Positions 19,113 to 27,896 of a stretch of DNA of 64,000 nucleotides are shown in pieces. The notes beneath the pieces are model-generated. The model did not search any database and was not told where the DNA came from. It saw only the letters and a list, made by a program, of their open reading frames with translations. The DNA is from Enterobacteriaceae bacterium LSJC7. GTDB lineage: Bacteria; Pseudomonadota; Gammaproteobacteria; Enterobacterales; Enterobacteriaceae. Numbering within the stretch: position 1 is the first letter of the stretch; each line of letters starts with the position of its first letter. The stretch lies in the NCBI GenBank assembly GCA_000302695.1, contig AMFN01000002.1:807948-871947 (forward strand), read 5' to 3'. A program made the translations under genes and the position numbers.

Positions 19113-20453
19113 ATGAAAGTAACCGTATTTGGCATTGGCTATGTGGGGCTTGTGCAGGCAGCAGTGCTTGCAGAAGTAGGCCATGAAGTGATGTGTATTG
19201 ATGTCGACAAGACCAAAGTAGAAAACCTGAAAAAAGGTGAAGTTCCCATTTATGAACCTGGTCTGGCGCCGCTGGTGACCAAAAACTATGAAGAAGGTCG
19301 CCTGAAATTCAGTACTGATGCACGCGAAGGGGTTGAGCACGGGGTGATTCAGTTTATCGCCGTCGGCACGCCGCCTGACGAAGACGGTTCAGCAGACCTT
19401 AAGTATGTTACCGCTGTGGCGCGTACCATTGCTGAGCATATGACTTCTCATAAGGTTGTCCTGGATAAATCCACCGTGCCGGTTGGCACGGCGGAAAAAG
19501 TTCGCGCCGTGATGCAGGAAACGCTAAAGGCACGCGGTGTGGATATCACGTTTGATGTGGTATCAAACCCTGAGTTCCTCAAAGAAGGGGCGGCGGTTGC
19601 CGACTGTAAGCGTCCTGAGCGTATTGTTATCGGTACCGATAACCCTGAAGTTGAGGACTGGTTGCGCGAGTTGTACGAGCCGTTTAACCGCAACCACGAC
19701 CGCATGATAATCATGGATATCCGTAGTGCGGAGCTGACCAAATATGCCGCCAACTGCATGCTGGCGACAAAAATCAGCTTTATGAACGAGATTGCTAACC
19801 TGGCAGAGCATCTGGGTGCTGATATTGAGAAAGTACGCCAGGGAATAGGTTCTGACTCGCGCATTGGCTATCACTTTATTTATGCAGGCTGTGGCTATGG
19901 CGGCTCCTGCTTCCCGAAAGATGTGCAGGCGTTAGTTCGCACAGCAGAGCAGGTGGGTTATACGCCACGCTTGCTCAAGGCGGTAGAGGACATCAACAAC
20001 GATCAGAAGTTTAAGCTACCGCAGTATGTCATTCGCCACTTTGGTGACGATTTGCGTGGCAAAACCTTTGCGTTGTGGGGGCTGTCATTTAAACCCAATA
20101 CGGATGACATGCGCGAAGCGTCCAGCCGTGTTCTGATGGAAGAACTGTGGAAACGTGGTGCCGTTGTGCAGGCCTACGATCCTGAAGCAATGAACGAAAC
20201 CCAGCGTATTTATGGCCATCGTGACGATTTACGTCTGATGGGCACCAAAGAAGCGGCGCTGCATAAAGCAGATGCGCTGGTTATCTGTACCGAATGGCAG
20301 AGTTTCCGCGCACCCGATCTGGATATGATAAAACAGGCGCTAAAAGAGCCGGTTATTTTTGATGGGCGTAATTTGTTCGATCCGCAGCGTCTGAGCAAAC
20401 GCGGGTTTAGCTATTATGCTATTGGCCGCGGTCTGTCCATCTCACAATATTAA
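19113..20453 (+). CDS. ugd: UDP-glucose 6-dehydrogenase, long (about 446-residue) type
   Basis: 446 residues, longer than the 388-residue Ugd of E. coli K-12 and of the subtype common in other bacteria. NAD-binding [20 protein letters not shown] is at residues 7-26, the central domain carries [17 protein letters not shown], and the catalytic Cys266 is in [12 protein letters not shown]. It oxidises UDP-glucose to UDP-glucuronate, precursor of colanic acid-type capsule and of aminoarabinose on lipid A. Directly after galU, its substrate supplier, and followed by a hairpin terminator. In E. coli galU is followed by hns, so this is an insertion relative to that order. Confidence 0.95.
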   Translation: MKVTVFGIGYVGLVQAAVLAEVGHEVMCIDVDKTKVENLKKGEVPIYEPGLAPLVTKNYEEGRLKFSTDAREGVEHGVIQFIAVGTPPDEDGSADLKYVTAVARTIAEHMTSHKVVLDKSTVPVGTAEKVRAVMQETLKARGVDITFDVVSNPEFLKEGAAVADCKRPERIVIGTDNPEVEDWLRELYEPFNRNHDRMIIMDIRSAELTKYAANCMLATKISFMNEIANLAEHLGADIEKVRQGIGSDSRIGYHFIYAGCGYGGSCFPKDVQALVRTAEQVGYTPRLLKAVEDINNDQKFKLPQYVIRHFGDDLRGKTFALWGLSFKPNTDDMREASSRVLMEELWKRGAVVQAYDPEAMNETQRIYGHRDDLRLMGTKEAALHKADALVICTEWQSFRAPDLDMIKQALKEPVIFDGRNLFDPQRLSKRGFSYYAIGRGLSISQY

Positions 20454-20470
20454 GCTTATTCAGTAGTGTT

Positions 20471-20504
20471 GTTTGCCGGAGACGCTCTGCCGGCAAACTT
20501 TCTT
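20471..20504 (+). terminator. Probable galU-ugd terminator
   Basis: GTTTGCCGG/CCGGCAAAC perfect 9-bp stem, 10-base loop, followed by TTTCTT. Confidence 0.75.
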
Positions 20505-21121
20505 CCCCGCTAGCGCTCTCCTCTCCTGTTACAGGCCAATATGCACTCTACGTGATTGTCCACGTTCGCTTTATATTGCGGCAGACACGCAATGCAGATG
20601 AAGTATTATCGAAGCATTAACGGGAACGATTTCAGCGCTACAGGGAGCTTTTGAATAATACACATCTCGTATCAAAAACAACCCGTCGATAACCAGGTTT
20701 TACAGTAAGCCGCCAGAGAGGGAAGGTGATAAAAACTACTTTTATTATGGAATTATTAGCCTGTGAGCATAACCTATAGCAAATATTTATTACCGCCGGT
20801 GATTAACAAATGTTATCGGTATACTACTCAGAAAGACAGTGAGAATGCTTATCACATTACATCATTTCAGATAGTGCAGGTATGCATTCAGGCGTGGGTG
20901 TTATTAGTGAGAATGTGACCGGCGACCTGACAGGGGAAATTCTGAAAACCGTTCTTCAGATATGGTTATGTTTTAAGTCACTGTATTGAGCTGATAGTGA
21001 AGAATAAGCGAACGCTCCGGTAACTCTTGTCCGTAACCATTCGTGGACATGGCGTAGTGAAGTTTCTTCAGGGTCGCGTATCAAAGCCAGGAGGAAGGGG
21101 AGATATCTGAAAGAGGGAAAT
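20505..21121. other. 617-base stretch without a recognisable gene
   Basis: Between the ugd and hns terminators I see no ORF with a ribosome site and protein-like codon use, no tRNA and no IS end. It is AT-richer than its neighbours. It could hold a small RNA or be the residue of the event that brought ugd here. Confidence 0.5.
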
Positions 21122-21147
21122 AAAAATCCCGCCGTAGCGGGATTTTT
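21122..21147 (-). terminator. hns terminator
   Basis: AAAAATCCCGC-cgta-GCGGGATTTTT: an 11-bp perfect stem with A and T tails, 14 bases past the hns stop on the minus strand; symmetric, so it can work both ways. Confidence 0.92.
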
Positions 21148-21160
21148 AACAAGACAGAAT

Positions 21161-21577
21161 TTATTTCTGTTTGATCAGGAAGTCTTCGAGAGCTTTCCCT
21201 TCTTCTTCAATGGCTTTCTTGATAACAGCAGGAGTGCGACCCTGGCCGGTCCAGGTTTTCTCTTCGCCGTTTTCATCAATGAAAGAATATTTTGCCGGGC
21301 GGGCAGCACGCTTGCTTTTGGTACCCGGCTTCGCGCTGCTTAATACGCTCAGCAGGTCATTCGGATCAATACCGTCCTGCAGCAGCATTTCGCGGTACTG
21401 TTGCAGTTTACGATTGCGCTCTTCAATTTCAGCAGCCGCCGCGTTTTCTTCTTCACGACGCTCGTTAACGACAACTTCGAGTTTTTCCAGCATTTCTTCC
21501 AGCGTTTCCAGGGTGCATTCTCTACCCTGGGCGCGAAGAGTACGGATGTTGTTCAGAATTTTAAGTGCTTCGCTCAT
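21161..21577 (-). CDS. hns: Nucleoid protein and transcriptional silencer H-NS
   Basis: 138 residues (E. coli 137). The N-terminal helical oligomerisation domain is residues 1-65 ([19 protein letters not shown] ... heptad-like [18 protein letters not shown]). A basic linker [11 protein letters not shown] follows. The DNA-binding domain has [15 protein letters not shown], with the minor-groove Gln-Gly-Arg at 112-114. It silences AT-rich foreign DNA. The ATG at 21577 matches the family N-terminus; 32 upstream in-frame codons do not. Divergent from tdk across a 543-base gap. Confidence 0.98.
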   Translation of the reverse strand: MSEALKILNNIRTLRAQGRECTLETLEEMLEKLEVVVNERREEENAAAAEIEERNRKLQQYREMLLQDGIDPNDLLSVLSSAKPGTKSKRAARPAKYSFIDENGEEKTWTGQGRTPAVIKKAIEEEGKALEDFLIKQK

Positions 21578-22120
21578 TGCAGTAATCTCAAACTTATAAT
21601 GGGGTTGGGTTTGTTGAAGTAATAATAGAGTGTTAACTCTGGTTCTGCAATAGGGCGAAATGTAATGAATCAAAATTAAGCTTATTTACCACGATTTTAT
21701 TTTTCCATTAACCACAATTCTGCATGAGGTTGCTCACAGAAAAACAGGCCGCGAGTCAATTTTTCAACATTCATCTGATGGCTGGCATCAGGGGGAATGT
21801 TGATAAAAAGAGAGGGCGATGTGTTTTATCCTGGTCGCATAACGTAAAGATAAGTTGTTAGCGTCATATCATTTTGCCGCCCTGGAAATAATAATTAATG
21901 GACAATAAAAGCGCTTTAATACTAAGAAAAAGCTTTAATCTCGTAGAGTTAACGCATGTCTGTAAGTTGAACGTTATGTACCACGTTCTGTAACAAATCG
22001 TAATAACGATACCTGAAATGAAATACCCTGATTGACTCAAAGGGATGGCGAATCACCTTGTGTCGGTATGCTACAATCCCATCCTTACTATTACTACACA
22101 CTGACTGGGGTCTTCCGGCA
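21578..22120. promoter_or_regulatory. hns-tdk divergent intergenic region
   Basis: 543 AT-rich bases holding the promoters of both genes. For tdk, an extended -10 (TGC-TACAAT, hexamer 22072-22077) lies 44 bases before the ATG with no good -35. The hns side is strongly AT-rich, as expected of an autoregulated H-NS target, but I do not assign exact boxes. No ORF in it looks real. Confidence 0.5.
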
Positions 22121-22726
22121 ATGGCTCAGCTTTATTTTTACTATTCGGCAATGAATGCTGGTAAATCGACCGCATTGTTGCAGTCATCGTACAACTACCA
22201 GGAGCGCGGGATGCGTGCCGTGGTTTATACCGCAGAAATTGATAATCGTTTTGGTTCAGGAAAAGTCAGTTCACGAATAGGGTTATCCTCTCCGGCTCGT
22301 CTTTATAACCCCGCCACTTCTTTGCTGGAGGATATTAAGGCGGAAAACACCCGGGAAGCGATTCATTGTGTTCTGGTAGATGAGAGTCAGTTTCTGACAC
22401 GTGAGCAGGTTTACCAGCTTTCTGAAGTCGTCGATGAGCTGGATATTCCGGTACTGTGCTACGGGTTGCGTACGGATTTTCGTGGTGAGCTCTTTGTCGG
22501 TAGCCAGTATTTACTGGCATGGTCAGATAAACTGGTTGAATTAAAAACCATTTGTTTTTGTGGACGTAAAGCCAGCATGGTGTTGCGCCTGGATAAAGAA
22601 GGGCGGCCTTATAATGAAGGCGAACAGGTGGTAATTGGCGGCAACGAGCGCTATGTGTCAGTTTGCCGCAAGCATTATAAAGACGCGCTCTCTCAGGGCT
22701 CGCTACAAGCTATACAGGGCTGCTGA
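22121..22726 (+). CDS. tdk: Thymidine kinase Tdk
   Basis: 201 residues (E. coli 205; the tail differs and is 4 shorter). Salvage kinase making dTMP from thymidine. P-loop SAMNAGKST at residues 9-17, Walker-B-like VLVDESQFL, zinc-site cysteines in TICFCGRK and SVCRKHY. The ATG at 22121 matches the conserved [16 protein letters not shown] start. The Shine-Dalgarno is weak (TGGGG, 13 bases upstream). Confidence 0.97.
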   Translation: MAQLYFYYSAMNAGKSTALLQSSYNYQERGMRAVVYTAEIDNRFGSGKVSSRIGLSSPARLYNPATSLLEDIKAENTREAIHCVLVDESQFLTREQVYQLSEVVDELDIPVLCYGLRTDFRGELFVGSQYLLAWSDKLVELKTICFCGRKASMVLRLDKEGRPYNEGEQVVIGGNERYVSVCRKHYKDALSQGSLQAIQGC

Positions 22727-23320
22727 AACCATCCCGCCGGGGTTGCAGGCATTGTTGTACAGAGGGCGTCTGTCGCGTTATGACGCCGCTGTGAGCGAGA
22801 GCCTGAGCTGGCTCGACTGAAGTATTCCAGCGTTATACCTAAGCGTAATGGGGGCTGATGGGTGATATCTGTCTATGATAACCAACCGGTTACCTGGCGG
22901 TGATTTCATTGGAATGTATGGCAGGCGTAATCTAATCCTTATCCAAACGCTGCACAATAAATTGGCTTGGTCACGCCAGAGATCCCGCGCGAATGTGATA
23001 TGAAAAAGTCGATTTTCTGAGATAAAAAAAACCGCCATATGGCGCAATGCCGAGCAGTTAAGGATTGGTTGACCGATCCTTAATCTGCGGCACTATAGCG
23101 GCTTCCATCACAGGGAGCCGTTTTCTTATGCCACTTCTTAATGACCTGCTCAACTTCTGCGACCATCCACTCATGCCACCCCCTTCGGCACAGCTTTTTA
23201 CCAATTTGCCTTTCAGTTTATAGCGACGGAGCTGATAGTTCTGGGTAACACCAGTTCGCCCGGGACAATCCCGAAGAGGCTGGAGCATCTGCAGGGGAAT
23301 CTGGAAGCGCTGTTCATAAC
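22727..23320. other. Degenerate intergenic stretch between tdk and adhE
   Basis: About 600 bases with only broken reading frames. E. coli carries a transposase-like remnant (insZ/ychG) at this position, so decayed mobile DNA is possible. I see no inverted ends or target duplication that would prove it. Confidence 0.45.
23060..23318 (-). pseudogene. Possible frameshifted gene remnant
   Basis: On the minus strand a frame reading QMLQPLRDCPGRTGV ... YKLKGKLVK is continued in another frame by LCRRGWHEWMVAEVEQVIKK and a stop near 23062. The switch would fall in a run of five A around 23195. Both halves are Lys/Arg-rich and protein-like, as if one short coding sequence lost its frame. I do not recognise the family. 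Confidence 0.3.
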
Positions 23321-23351
23321 AAAACGCCCCCGACCATCAAGGCCGGGGGCG
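23321..23351 (-). terminator. adhE downstream terminator
   Basis: On the minus strand a CGCCCCCG/CGGGGGCG stem followed by TTTTGTT. Nearer to adhE there is a second, larger inverted repeat: AAAAACCCGC (23363-23372) against GCGGGTTTTT (23425-23434), with an inner GCCATGCCG/CGGCATTGC arm. Confidence 0.8.
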
Positions 23352-23453
23352 GTAAAGATATCAAAAACCCGCTATCCGGTTAATCGCCATGCCGCTCCGC
23401 TTAAGTGAACGGCATTGCCATATGGCGGGTTTTTACAGGCTGTCAGTGAACAA

Positions 23454-26129
23454 TTAAGCGGTTTTCTTTGCTTTCTTGTCAGCTTTAGCCGGTGCAGCAG
23501 ATTTCTTGTCTGCGACTTCACCTTCGGAGAACTCGCGGCCGTAGTAGGTATCCAGCAGAATCTGCTTCAGTTCAGAGATCAGCGGGTAGCGCGGGTTAGC
23601 ACCGGTGCACTGGTCGTCAAACGCATCTTCAGACAGTTTATCGACCTGAGCCAGGAAGTCAGCTTCCTGAACGCCTGCTTCACGGATAGATTTCGGAATA
23701 CCCAGTTCAGCTTTCAGCGTATCCAGCCATGCCAGCAGTTTCTCAATCTTAGCCGCAGTTCGGTCACCCGCAGCGCTCAGGCCAAGATGGTCGGCAATTT
23801 CAGCATAGCGGCGGCGAGCCTGCGGACGGTCATACTGGCTGAACGCGGTCTGTTTGGTCGGGTTGTCGTTCGCGTTGTAGCGAATAACGTTACCGATAAG
23901 CAGGGCGTTAGCAAGGCCGTGCGGGATATGGAACTGTGAACCCAGCTTGTGCGCCATTGAGTGACACACGCCCAGGAAGGCATTGGCAAACGCGATACCG
24001 GCGATAGTGGCAGCACTGTGTACACGCTCGCGGGCAACCGGGTTTTTAGCGCCTTCGTTGTAGGACGCTGGCAGGTTTTCTTTGAGCAGTTTCAGTGCCT
24101 GCAGAGCCTGGCCGTCAGAAAATTCACTCGCCAGCACAGAAACGTAAGCTTCCAGTGCGTGGGTTACCGCATCCAGGCCGCCAAAGGCGCACAGGGATTT
24201 TGGCATATCCATCACCAGGTTGGCGTCAACAATCGCCATATCCGGGGTCAGCGCGTAGTCTGCCAGCGGATATTTCTGGCCGGTAGCATCGTCGGTCACA
24301 ACCGCAAACGGGGTGACTTCAGAACCCGTGCCGGAGGTGGTGGTGATGGCAATCATTTTCGCCTTCACACCCATTTTCGGGAACTTGTAGATACGTTTAC
24401 GGATGTCCATAAAGCGCAGCGCCAGTTCTTCGAAGTGGGTTTCCGGGTGCTCATACATGACCCACATGATTTTGGCCGCATCCATCGGGGAACCACCGCC
24501 CAGGGCAATGATAACGTCCGGCTTGAACGAGTTCGCCAGTTCTGCACCTTTACGTACGATGCTCAGCGTCGGGTCAGCTTCAACTTCAAAGAACACTTCT
24601 GTTTCAACGCCCGCAGCCTTCAGCACAGAGGTTATCTGGTCAGCATAGCCGTTGTTAAACAGGAAGCGGTCAGTCACGATAAGCGCACGTTTATGACCAT
24701 CGGTCACCACCTCATCCAGAGCGATAGGCAGGGAACCACGGCGGAAGTAGATAGATTTCGGAAGTTTATGCCACAACATGTTTTCAGCTCGTTTAGCAAC
24801 GGTTTTCTTGTTGATCAGGTGCTTCGGACCAACGTTTTCAGAGATGGAGTTACCACCCCAGGAACCACAACCCAGCGTCAGGGACGGGGCGAGCTTGAAG
24901 TTATACAAATCACCGATACCACCCTGAGATGCCGGGGTGTTGATAAGGATACGTGCGGTTTTCATTTTGTTGCCAAACAGCGCAACACGCTGTGGCTGGT
25001 TGTCCTGGTCGGTGTACAGGCAGGAGGTATGGCCGATACCGCCCATTTCCACCAGCTTCTCTGCTTTATTGACCGCATCGTCAAAGTCTTTAGCACGGTA
25101 CATCGCCAGCGTCGGAGACAGTTTTTCGTGTGCGAACGGCTCGCTTTCATCAACCAGAGAGACTTCACCAATCAGGATTTTGGTGCTGGCTGGTACAGTC
25201 AGGCCTGCCATCTCGGCGATTTTGGTCGCAGGCTGACCTACGATAGCGGCGTTCAGTGCGCCGTTTTTCAGGATAATGTCCTGAACCGCTTTCAGCTCTT
25301 TACCCTGCAGCAGGTAGCCACCGTGGGTTGCAAAGCGCTCGCGCACGGCATCATAAACAGAGTCAACAACCACAACAGACTGTTCAGACGCACAGATAAC
25401 GCCATTGTCGAAGGTTTTGGACATCAGGATTGACGCAACAGCGCGTTTGATATCTGCCGTTTCATCAATCACAACCGGTGTGTTACCCGCACCTACGCCG
25501 ATAGCCGGTTTGCCGGAGCTGTATGCAGCTTTAACCATGCCTGGACCGCCAGTGGCCAGAATCAGGTTAATGTCCGGGTGGTGCATCAGCGCGTTAGAAA
25601 GCTCTACAGAAGGCTGATCAATCCAGCCAATCAGATCTTTCGGTGCGCCAGCAGCGATGGCTGCCTGCAGCACAATGTCAGCAGCTTTGTTGGTGGCTTC
25701 TTTGGCACGCGGGTGCGGAGAGAAGATGATAGCGTTGCGGGTTTTGAGGCTAATCAGCGATTTGAAGATAGCGGTCGAGGTCGGGTTTGTGGTCGGAACA
25801 ATGCCACAAATAATGCCGATAGGCTCTGCAATGGTGATGGTGCCGAAAGTCTCGTCGGTATCAAGAATACCGCAGGTTTTTTCGTCTTTGTAGGCGTTGT
25901 AGATATACTCTGAAGCAAAGTGGTTCTTGATTACTTTATCTTCAACGATACCCATGCCGGACTCGGCAACGGCCATTTTTGCAAGGGGAATTCGAGCATC
26001 TGCAGCAGCCAGAGCGGCGGCGCGGAAGATTTTATCAACCTGTTCTTGGGTGAAGTTGGCATATTCACGCTGGGCTTTTTTTACGCGTTCAACCAATGCG
26101 TTAAGTTCAGCGATATTAGTAACAGCCAT
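23454..26129 (-). CDS. adhE: Bifunctional acetaldehyde-CoA/alcohol dehydrogenase AdhE
   Basis: 891 residues, as in E. coli. The N-terminal acylating aldehyde dehydrogenase (about 1-440) has its catalytic Cys246 in DNGVICASEQS. The C-terminal iron alcohol dehydrogenase (about 450-870) has GGGSPMDAAK, DAVTHALEAY and the His-rich GVCHSMAHKLGSQFHIPHG metal site. It turns acetyl-CoA into ethanol with 2 NADH in fermentation, and the family forms spirosomes. CAGGAGAG lies 6 bases before the ATG. The 5' leader contains an unusual inverted repeat. Confidence 0.99.
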   Translation of the reverse strand: MAVTNIAELNALVERVKKAQREYANFTQEQVDKIFRAAALAAADARIPLAKMAVAESGMGIVEDKVIKNHFASEYIYNAYKDEKTCGILDTDETFGTITIAEPIGIICGIVPTTNPTSTAIFKSLISLKTRNAIIFSPHPRAKEATNKAADIVLQAAIAAGAPKDLIGWIDQPSVELSNALMHHPDINLILATGGPGMVKAAYSSGKPAIGVGAGNTPVVIDETADIKRAVASILMSKTFDNGVICASEQSVVVVDSVYDAVRERFATHGGYLLQGKELKAVQDIILKNGALNAAIVGQPATKIAEMAGLTVPASTKILIGEVSLVDESEPFAHEKLSPTLAMYRAKDFDDAVNKAEKLVEMGGIGHTSCLYTDQDNQPQRVALFGNKMKTARILINTPASQGGIGDLYNFKLAPSLTLGCGSWGGNSISENVGPKHLINKKTVAKRAENMLWHKLPKSIYFRRGSLPIALDEVVTDGHKRALIVTDRFLFNNGYADQITSVLKAAGVETEVFFEVEADPTLSIVRKGAELANSFKPDVIIALGGGSPMDAAKIMWVMYEHPETHFEELALRFMDIRKRIYKFPKMGVKAKMIAITTTSGTGSEVTPFAVVTDDATGQKYPLADYALTPDMAIVDANLVMDMPKSLCAFGGLDAVTHALEAYVSVLASEFSDGQALQALKLLKENLPASYNEGAKNPVARERVHSAATIAGIAFANAFLGVCHSMAHKLGSQFHIPHGLANALLIGNVIRYNANDNPTKQTAFSQYDRPQARRRYAEIADHLGLSAAGDRTAAKIEKLLAWLDTLKAELGIPKSIREAGVQEADFLAQVDKLSEDAFDDQCTGANPRYPLISELKQILLDTYYGREFSEGEVADKKSAAPAKADKKAKKTA

Positions 26130-26152
26130 AATGCTCTCCTGGTAATGTTAAA

Positions 26153-26248
26153 CTCTTTTAGTAAATCAGCTGCCGAAAAATTCAGTATAGTTCTCTGTTT
26201 GCAGCTTGCTTTCGCGAATCCACGCTGGATGCTGATTTACTAAAAGAG
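26153..26248 (-). repeat. Perfect 18-bp inverted repeat in the adhE leader
   Basis: CTCTTTTAGTAAATCAGC at 26153-26170 and its exact reverse complement at 26231-26248, separated by 60 bases. The inner arm ends 24 bases before the adhE ATG. In the transcript it would form a long stem next to the ribosome site. Confidence 0.9.
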
Positions 26249-26328
26249 CCTTACCATAAACATCATTATGATGATTTTGTAATCCCTGGCGGCGAAACCA
26301 AGGCTACTTCCTTCTGAGTATATTTAAT

Positions 26329-26386
26329 GTGATCTATATCAATTTTTGATGATGCTGACACCTTTCAGCAGGTGATTGAGATCACA
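26329..26386. promoter_or_regulatory. Candidate CRP/FNR-type sites upstream of adhE
   Basis: GTGATCTATATCAA (26330-26343) fits FNR TTGAT-N4-ATCAA with one mismatch and also resembles a CRP site. GGTGA-TTGAGA-TCACA (26371-26386) fits the CRP consensus with one mismatch. They could serve adhE or the divergent ychE; anaerobic control of adhE makes it the likelier target. Confidence 0.5.
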
Positions 26387-26581
26387 TCCTTCTAGTCCTT
26401 TATAAGTAGTCACATCAGGAATACTTTTTGGGGTAAAGAAATCAACATATAAATAACATCGACTGGTTTTGATCGTTTATTGCGAAAGAGGGAAAGTCAC
26501 GCGAATAAATCAAATGGCGTAACGGGGCATTTTCCATTACATTACGCAGGCCTTTTTTGTTCATTTTTGGAGCATCTTCTG

Positions 26582-27217
26582 GTGTTCGATGTTGCTATCT
26601 ATTTTAAATTCTTTATCGGCCTGTTTGCGCTGGTAAACCCGGTAGGCATCATTCCGGTTTTTATTAGCATGACCAGCTATCAGGCTGCTCCCGCCAGGAA
26701 TAAGACGAACCTCACTGCCAACCTTTCTGTCGCGATTATTCTGTGGACTTCGCTGTTTTTGGGCGATGGCATTTTGCAGATATTTGGAATCTCTATTGAC
26801 TCCTTTCGTATCGCAGGTGGGATTCTGGTTGTTACGATCGCTATGTCGATGATTAGCGGAAAGTTGGGGGAAGATAAACAGAACAAGCAGGAAAAATCAG
26901 AGACGGCTATTCGCGAAAGCGTGGGCGTGGTGCCGCTGGCGTTGCCGCTGATGGCGGGGCCAGGAGCAATCAGCTCCACCATTGTCTGGGGCACGCGCTA
27001 TAACTCCTGGGGTAATCTTCTGGGGTTTTCGCTGGCTATCGCCATCTTTGCACTGTGCTGCTGGTTGTTGTTTCGTGCAGCCCCCTGGCTGGTAAGGCTG
27101 TTGGGTCAGACCGGGATTAACGTTATCACGCGTATCATGGGCCTGTTGCTGATGGCGCTTGGCATCGAATTTATTATCACCGGTATCAAAGCGAGCTTCC
27201 CAGGCTTGCTGACCTGA
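26582..27217 (+). CDS. ychE: YchE, MarC-family integral membrane protein
   Basis: About 211 residues, six hydrophobic segments (UPF0056/MarC family; once called multiple-antibiotic-resistance related, true substrate unknown). FKFFIGLFALVNPVGIIPVF and PLALPLMAGPGAISSTIVW are family hallmarks. I chose the GTG at 26582 because GGAG sits 9 bases upstream and the result has nearly the E. coli length. A TTG five codons earlier is the alternative. Divergent from adhE; own terminator after the stop. Confidence 0.92.
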   Translation: MFDVAIYFKFFIGLFALVNPVGIIPVFISMTSYQAAPARNKTNLTANLSVAIILWTSLFLGDGILQIFGISIDSFRIAGGILVVTIAMSMISGKLGEDKQNKQEKSETAIRESVGVVPLALPLMAGPGAISSTIVWGTRYNSWGNLLGFSLAIAIFALCCWLLFRAAPWLVRLLGQTGINVITRIMGLLLMALGIEFIITGIKASFPGLLT

Positions 27218-27242
27218 TTCAGTTCTCCCTTGTTGTACCAAG

Positions 27243-27268
27243 GCGCAGCTCCGGCTGCGCTTTTTTTT
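27243..27268 (+). terminator. ychE terminator
   Basis: GCGCAGC-tccg-GCTGCGC stem followed by eight T. Confidence 0.93.
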
Positions 27269-27896
27269 GCAATAAAAAAAACCTTTAGCAGGAAATTAGG
27301 CGTAATTTCAGTCTGTTGCGATGCTTAATGTCGGCCATGTTGTACTTTGCCAATAGATCTGCTTGCCGCTTTTTGGAGCGAATGCTATTAGTAACACTTA
27401 ATCATTTCTCAGATAAAACATACTGAAAATGCAGGAGAAATTAACCATTTCAGCGGTATGAATAACGCAGTGTATGGGATGGGTGAAGCCGTCCGTGTTT
27501 GTGTATTCACCTGAATTTCCGGGCTAATGAGACTATGGCAAGCGAGCTATTAATCAAGCTGCAAGGCGGCTTTAACTGCCAAAGGAGAACCAGTTAACAA
27601 TTTTGCAAACACTGTTGGCGATGTATCAGCGCTTTTGATATTTTCCGGCTCACGTTACTCCTGAGAGGCTTCACCGGATAACAGCCATTTTGCCGGATTA
27701 TCTGTGTGCTTTATCACGCCCGATGGCAGTGTTCGCTGCTATTCGTCGTCATCACCACGCATTGTTCGAAATGCCTGGTCTGTATGCATTCAGCTAGCCT
27801 GGCAGCGATAGCCCATAAACGCAGTACGTTCCTGCTTTTAGGGGAAAACGAGCCGGCCATGAAGCCGGTAATAATAATGAGCGGAGTAACATCACA
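27269..27896 (+). promoter_or_regulatory. Long oppA upstream region
   Basis: 628 bases without a supported gene. E. coli oppA also has a long leader carrying small-RNA (GcvB) and other controls; I cannot point to a certain GcvB pairing site. The proximal part has a small hairpin (GCCGGCcatgaaGCCGGT, 27850s) and GGAG at 27882, close to the ATG. Confidence 0.45.
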
